Shown one piece after another: positions 61,834 through 64,000 of a stretch of 64,000 nucleotides of DNA. The notes under the pieces were generated by a model that was not told the origin of the DNA, made no database searches, and saw only the letters and a program-made list of their open reading frames with translations. Source of the stretch: Arthrobacter echini (lineage in GTDB: Bacteria > Actinomycetota > Actinomycetes > Actinomycetales > Micrococcaceae); assembly GCF_004803505.1 (NCBI RefSeq), contig NZ_SSWH01000009.1, forward strand, positions 80,297 to 144,296, written 5' to 3'. Made by a program: the position numbers and the translations under genes. How positions within the stretch are numbered: position 1 is the first letter of the stretch; each line of letters starts with the position of its first letter.

Positions 61834-62532
61834 ATGGCCACAGTACTTCTCGTGCGGCACGGCCGCACCACAGCGAACGCCACCGGACTGCTGGCCGGGC
61901 GCACCACCGGCATCAGCCTCGACCAGGTGGGGCGTGACCAGGCGGAATCCACCGGGGAACGGCTCGCCGTTGTACCTCTGGTCGGCGTGGTGTCGAGTCC
62001 CCTGGAGCGGTGTCAGCAGACGGCCCAGTTCATCATCGACCGCCAGAAGTCCGCCCCACCCGCGCCGGTCGATCCCGATCTCACCGAGTGCGACTACGGC
62101 CGGTGGCAGGGACGCACGCTCACCGAGCTTGCGACCGAGGAGCTGTGGCCGATGGTGCAGTCGCAGCCGTCCGCCGTCACGTTCCCCGGCGGGGAGTCCA
62201 TGGCGGCGATGCAGGCCCGGGCGGTGGCAGCTGTCCGACGGCGGGATGCACTGTTCGAGGGCGAGCACGGAGCGGGCGCCGTATGGGTGGCGGTCAGTCA
62301 CGGCGACATCATCAAGGCGATCCTCGCGGACGCGCTCGGCATGCACCTGGACCTGTTCCAGCGCATCACCGTGGGCCCGGCGTCGGTGTCGATCGTGCAC
62401 TACGCCACGAACCGTCCGACGGTCTATGCGACCAACACCGACGCGGGTGATCTGGCGTGGCTGGCGACCACCACCCACTCGAGTGACGCGCCGGTGGGTG
62501 GTGGTGCAGGACAGGACGCGCCACCGGTCTGA
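61834..62532 (+). CDS. MSMEG_4193-family putative phosphomutase (histidine phosphatase)
   Basis: A 232-residue histidine phosphatase. The catalytic RHG is in TVLLVRHGRTTANATGLLAG, with VVSSPLERCQQTAQFI, DLTECDYGRWQGRTLTEL and VSHGDIIKAILADALGMHLD supplying the second His. It is the first gene of the MSMEG_4193 / DUF3090 / SCO1664 trio, which in mycolata and Arthrobacter precedes the mycothiol gene mshC. The next gene starts 18 nt after its stop, so the operon is tight. mshC itself is not in the window. Confidence 0.92.
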   Translation: MATVLLVRHGRTTANATGLLAGRTTGISLDQVGRDQAESTGERLAVVPLVGVVSSPLERCQQTAQFIIDRQKSAPPAPVDPDLTECDYGRWQGRTLTELATEELWPMVQSQPSAVTFPGGESMAAMQARAVAAVRRRDALFEGEHGAGAVWVAVSHGDIIKAILADALGMHLDLFQRITVGPASVSIVHYATNRPTVYATNTDAGDLAWLATTTHSSDAPVGGGAGQDAPPV

Positions 62533-62550
62533 AGCGCCTAAAATAGAGAT

Positions 62551-63096
62551 ATGCCTACACAAGTTCACGAATTCACCTGGCCCGATCGGGTCGTCGTCGG
62601 CACCATAGGCGTCCCCGGCGAGCGCACGTTCTACCTCCAGGTACGCGAGGGAAAACAGGTTGTGAGCATCGCGCTGGAGAAACAGCAGTCGGCGCTGCTC
62701 GCCGAGAAGATCGACGAGATCCTCGACCAGCTCATCACTCTCGACGGCAACCCCTTCAGCGTCCCCGTGGGTACTCCCACGGAACTGGTCGACAACGACC
62801 AGCTCGACTCCGTGGAGGAGCAGTTCCGCACCGGTGCCATGAGCCTGGGGTGGGATCCTACGACGGTGCAGGTCGTCATCGAGGCGTATCCGCTCACTGA
62901 AGCCGACGAGGCCGACGATCCGCTGGTCGACGACGACGACGTCACCGAGATGCTGCGTGTGCGGATGCCGGTGGGCACCGCGCGTGCGTTCGCCATGCGG
63001 ACCCGTGAGGTGGTGGATGCCGGGCGCCCCATCTGTTCCGACTGCGGGCAGCCGATCGATGCCGACGGGCACACCTGCACCCCTCCCGAGGACTGA
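62551..63096 (+). CDS. DUF3090 domain-containing protein
   Basis: A 181-residue protein with the DUF3090 pattern: QVHEFTWPDRVVVGTIGVPG, TFYLQVREGKQVVSIALEKQ, AMSLGWDPTTVQVVIEAYPL and MLRVRMPVGTARAFAMRTRE. The C-terminal CSDCGQPIDADGHTC is a short zinc-ribbon-like element with three Cys. Function unknown, but conserved with the neighbours. Its stop overlaps the start of the next gene by one base. Confidence 0.93.
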   Translation: MPTQVHEFTWPDRVVVGTIGVPGERTFYLQVREGKQVVSIALEKQQSALLAEKIDEILDQLITLDGNPFSVPVGTPTELVDNDQLDSVEEQFRTGAMSLGWDPTTVQVVIEAYPLTEADEADDPLVDDDDVTEMLRVRMPVGTARAFAMRTREVVDAGRPICSDCGQPIDADGHTCTPPED

Positions 63097-63863
63097 TGCC
63101 GACTCCGGACCTGGTGAGCGCCGAACTGACGCTCACCGGCCGCATCACGACGGCGTCGAACGCCACCTTCCTGGGCACCATCGGGGACGCAGCCGTCGTG
63201 TACAAGCCGATTGCGGGCGAGCACCCGCTGTGGGACTTCCCCGACGCAACGTTGGCCTACCGTGAGGTTGCCTCCTACCTGGTGTCCGAGACTTTCGGCT
63301 GGAACGTGGTGCCGCGGACCTGGCTCCGCGACGGTCCGTTCGGCGAAGGGATGGTGCAGCTCTGGCAGGAAGAGGACCCCGCGGAGAGTGCCGTGGACCT
63401 CGTCTCACGGGAGGACGTGCCGGAGACCGGCTGGAAGCAGGTCCTCGAGGGTCAGGACGAGACCGGGCAGATCGTCGCCCTCGTCCACGAGGACTCGGCT
63501 GCGCTCAGGCGCATGAGCGTGTTCGACGTCGTCGTCAACAATGCGGACCGCAAGGGTGCCCATATCCTCGCGATGAGCGAGGGCCACCGCTACGGAGTGG
63601 ACCACGGCCTCACCTTCCACACCGACCACAAACTGCGCACGGTGCTCTGGGGGTGGGTGGGGGACGCGCTCACCGCCGAAGAACTCGAAGGCGTCGACCG
63701 TGTCAGTACCGCGCTGCAGGGCGAGCTGGGCCAACGATTGACCGATCTGCTCGGCGCTGATGAGATCGCTGCCCTCGGTGCCCGCTGTGCCCGGCTGCGA
63801 TCCAGCGCGCAGTTCCCGGCTCCGAGCGGCCGGATGTCGGCTGTGCCCTGGCCGCTGTTCTGA
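63096..63863 (+). CDS. SCO1664-family kinase-like protein
   Basis: A 255-residue protein with a PI3/4-kinase-like fold. It has VVYKPIAGEHPLWDFPDATL and YREVASYLVSETFGWNVVPR, then VVNNADRKGAHILAMSEGHR and YGVDHGLTFHTDHKLRTVLW, an Asp-x-x-Asn and D-H-G metal-binding pair typical of small kinases of this family. The role is unknown. It starts at the last base of the DUF3090 gene, so the three genes form one operon, probably linked to mycothiol or aminoglycoside-like metabolism in other actinobacteria. Confidence 0.9.
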   Translation: MPTPDLVSAELTLTGRITTASNATFLGTIGDAAVVYKPIAGEHPLWDFPDATLAYREVASYLVSETFGWNVVPRTWLRDGPFGEGMVQLWQEEDPAESAVDLVSREDVPETGWKQVLEGQDETGQIVALVHEDSAALRRMSVFDVVVNNADRKGAHILAMSEGHRYGVDHGLTFHTDHKLRTVLWGWVGDALTAEELEGVDRVSTALQGELGQRLTDLLGADEIAALGARCARLRSSAQFPAPSGRMSAVPWPLF

Positions 63864-63882
63864 GCCGGCTCACGCCCCCTAG

Positions 63883-64000
63883 GGGCAATGCCGTGTAGTT
63901 AGGCGGTGGGTGGGGTTGTCAAGGACTTGGGTCGGGGAGGATGTTGATGCTGATGGTGGTCTGGTAGGTGGGGCCGCGGAGCCGGTTCTTGCCGGTGTTG
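63883..64000 (-). mobile_element. Probable insertion-sequence end with transposase C-terminus (cut by window)
   Basis: Minus-strand frame 64000-63919 reads NTGKNRLRGPTYQTTISINI then LPDPSP and a TGA stop, a plausible transposase tail of about 27 codons. Outward of the stop lies GGCAATGCCGTGTAGTTAGG (63884-63903), which resembles IS terminal inverted repeats. It abuts CCCCTAGGGG, where CTAG could be a target site. Only one end is inside the window, so this is a suggestion. Confidence 0.4.

Overview
The window is GC-rich, dense bacterial DNA with many GTG starts, purine-rich ribosome binding sites and little intergenic space. The gene content points to a high-GC Actinobacterium close to Arthrobacter and other Micrococcaceae. 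Examples are DUF3151 beside fbaA, the MSMEG_4193/DUF3090/SCO1664 trio, a Glu-Asp-Phe tRNA cluster, and many lipoproteins with a Cys lipobox. This placement is inference from families, not from a search.

Layout. Positions 1-4930 hold a window-cut ECF sigma factor, a nitrilase-family hydrolase, a DUF427 protein, a SurA-like lipoprotein, purA and an unknown conserved protein. Positions 4995-14681 are a compact selenocysteine locus: selB, selA and the tRNA-Sec gene on the minus strand, divergent selD, then a three-gene formate dehydrogenase operon. Its catalytic subunit reads through an in-frame TGA followed by a bacterial SECIS hairpin. Positions 14871-20224 carry an MpaB-like protein, an anchored GH3 glycosidase and a Tat-type beta-helix lipoprotein. 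Positions 20271-30412 hold central metabolism and repair genes (DUF3151, fbaA, a SpoU methylase, a HAD phosphatase, pyrE, nadE, xth) plus an AbiEi/DUF559-like protein and a GH1 glucosidase.

Positions 30444-45951 include the tRNA cluster, stress and transport genes (USP, CopC, NCS2 permease, Nramp-like, CPA1 antiporter, MFS), an SDR, a spermidine-synthase-like protein, an M20 amidohydrolase and a small kinase. Positions 46081-49270 are a tctCBA tricarboxylate transporter operon with a frameshifted HigA-like remnant at its 3' end. Positions 49423-51093 form an oxidative-stress block: soxR, a flavin reductase behind a SoxR-type promoter, and a Fe/Mn superoxide dismutase interrupted by a TGA at a conserved Trp. 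Positions 51237-64000 hold an alcohol dehydrogenase, GtrA, a Pro-rich surface protein, an HdeD-like protein, SelO, a BcsA-like glycosyltransferase divergent from a GH18 protein with two chitin-binding modules, the MSMEG_4193 operon, and what looks like one end of an insertion sequence.

The most unusual structure is a family of four exactly 85-nt palindromic elements at 25035, 26077, 27749 and 38025. All share the same internal spacing, and each is oriented like the gene that starts 73-122 nt downstream. I do not recognise this family. No CRISPR array, rRNA operon or prophage was seen. No intergenic stretch exceeds about 300 bases; the longest are 18382-18673 and 41102-41393, where I saw nothing beyond weak promoter-like words.
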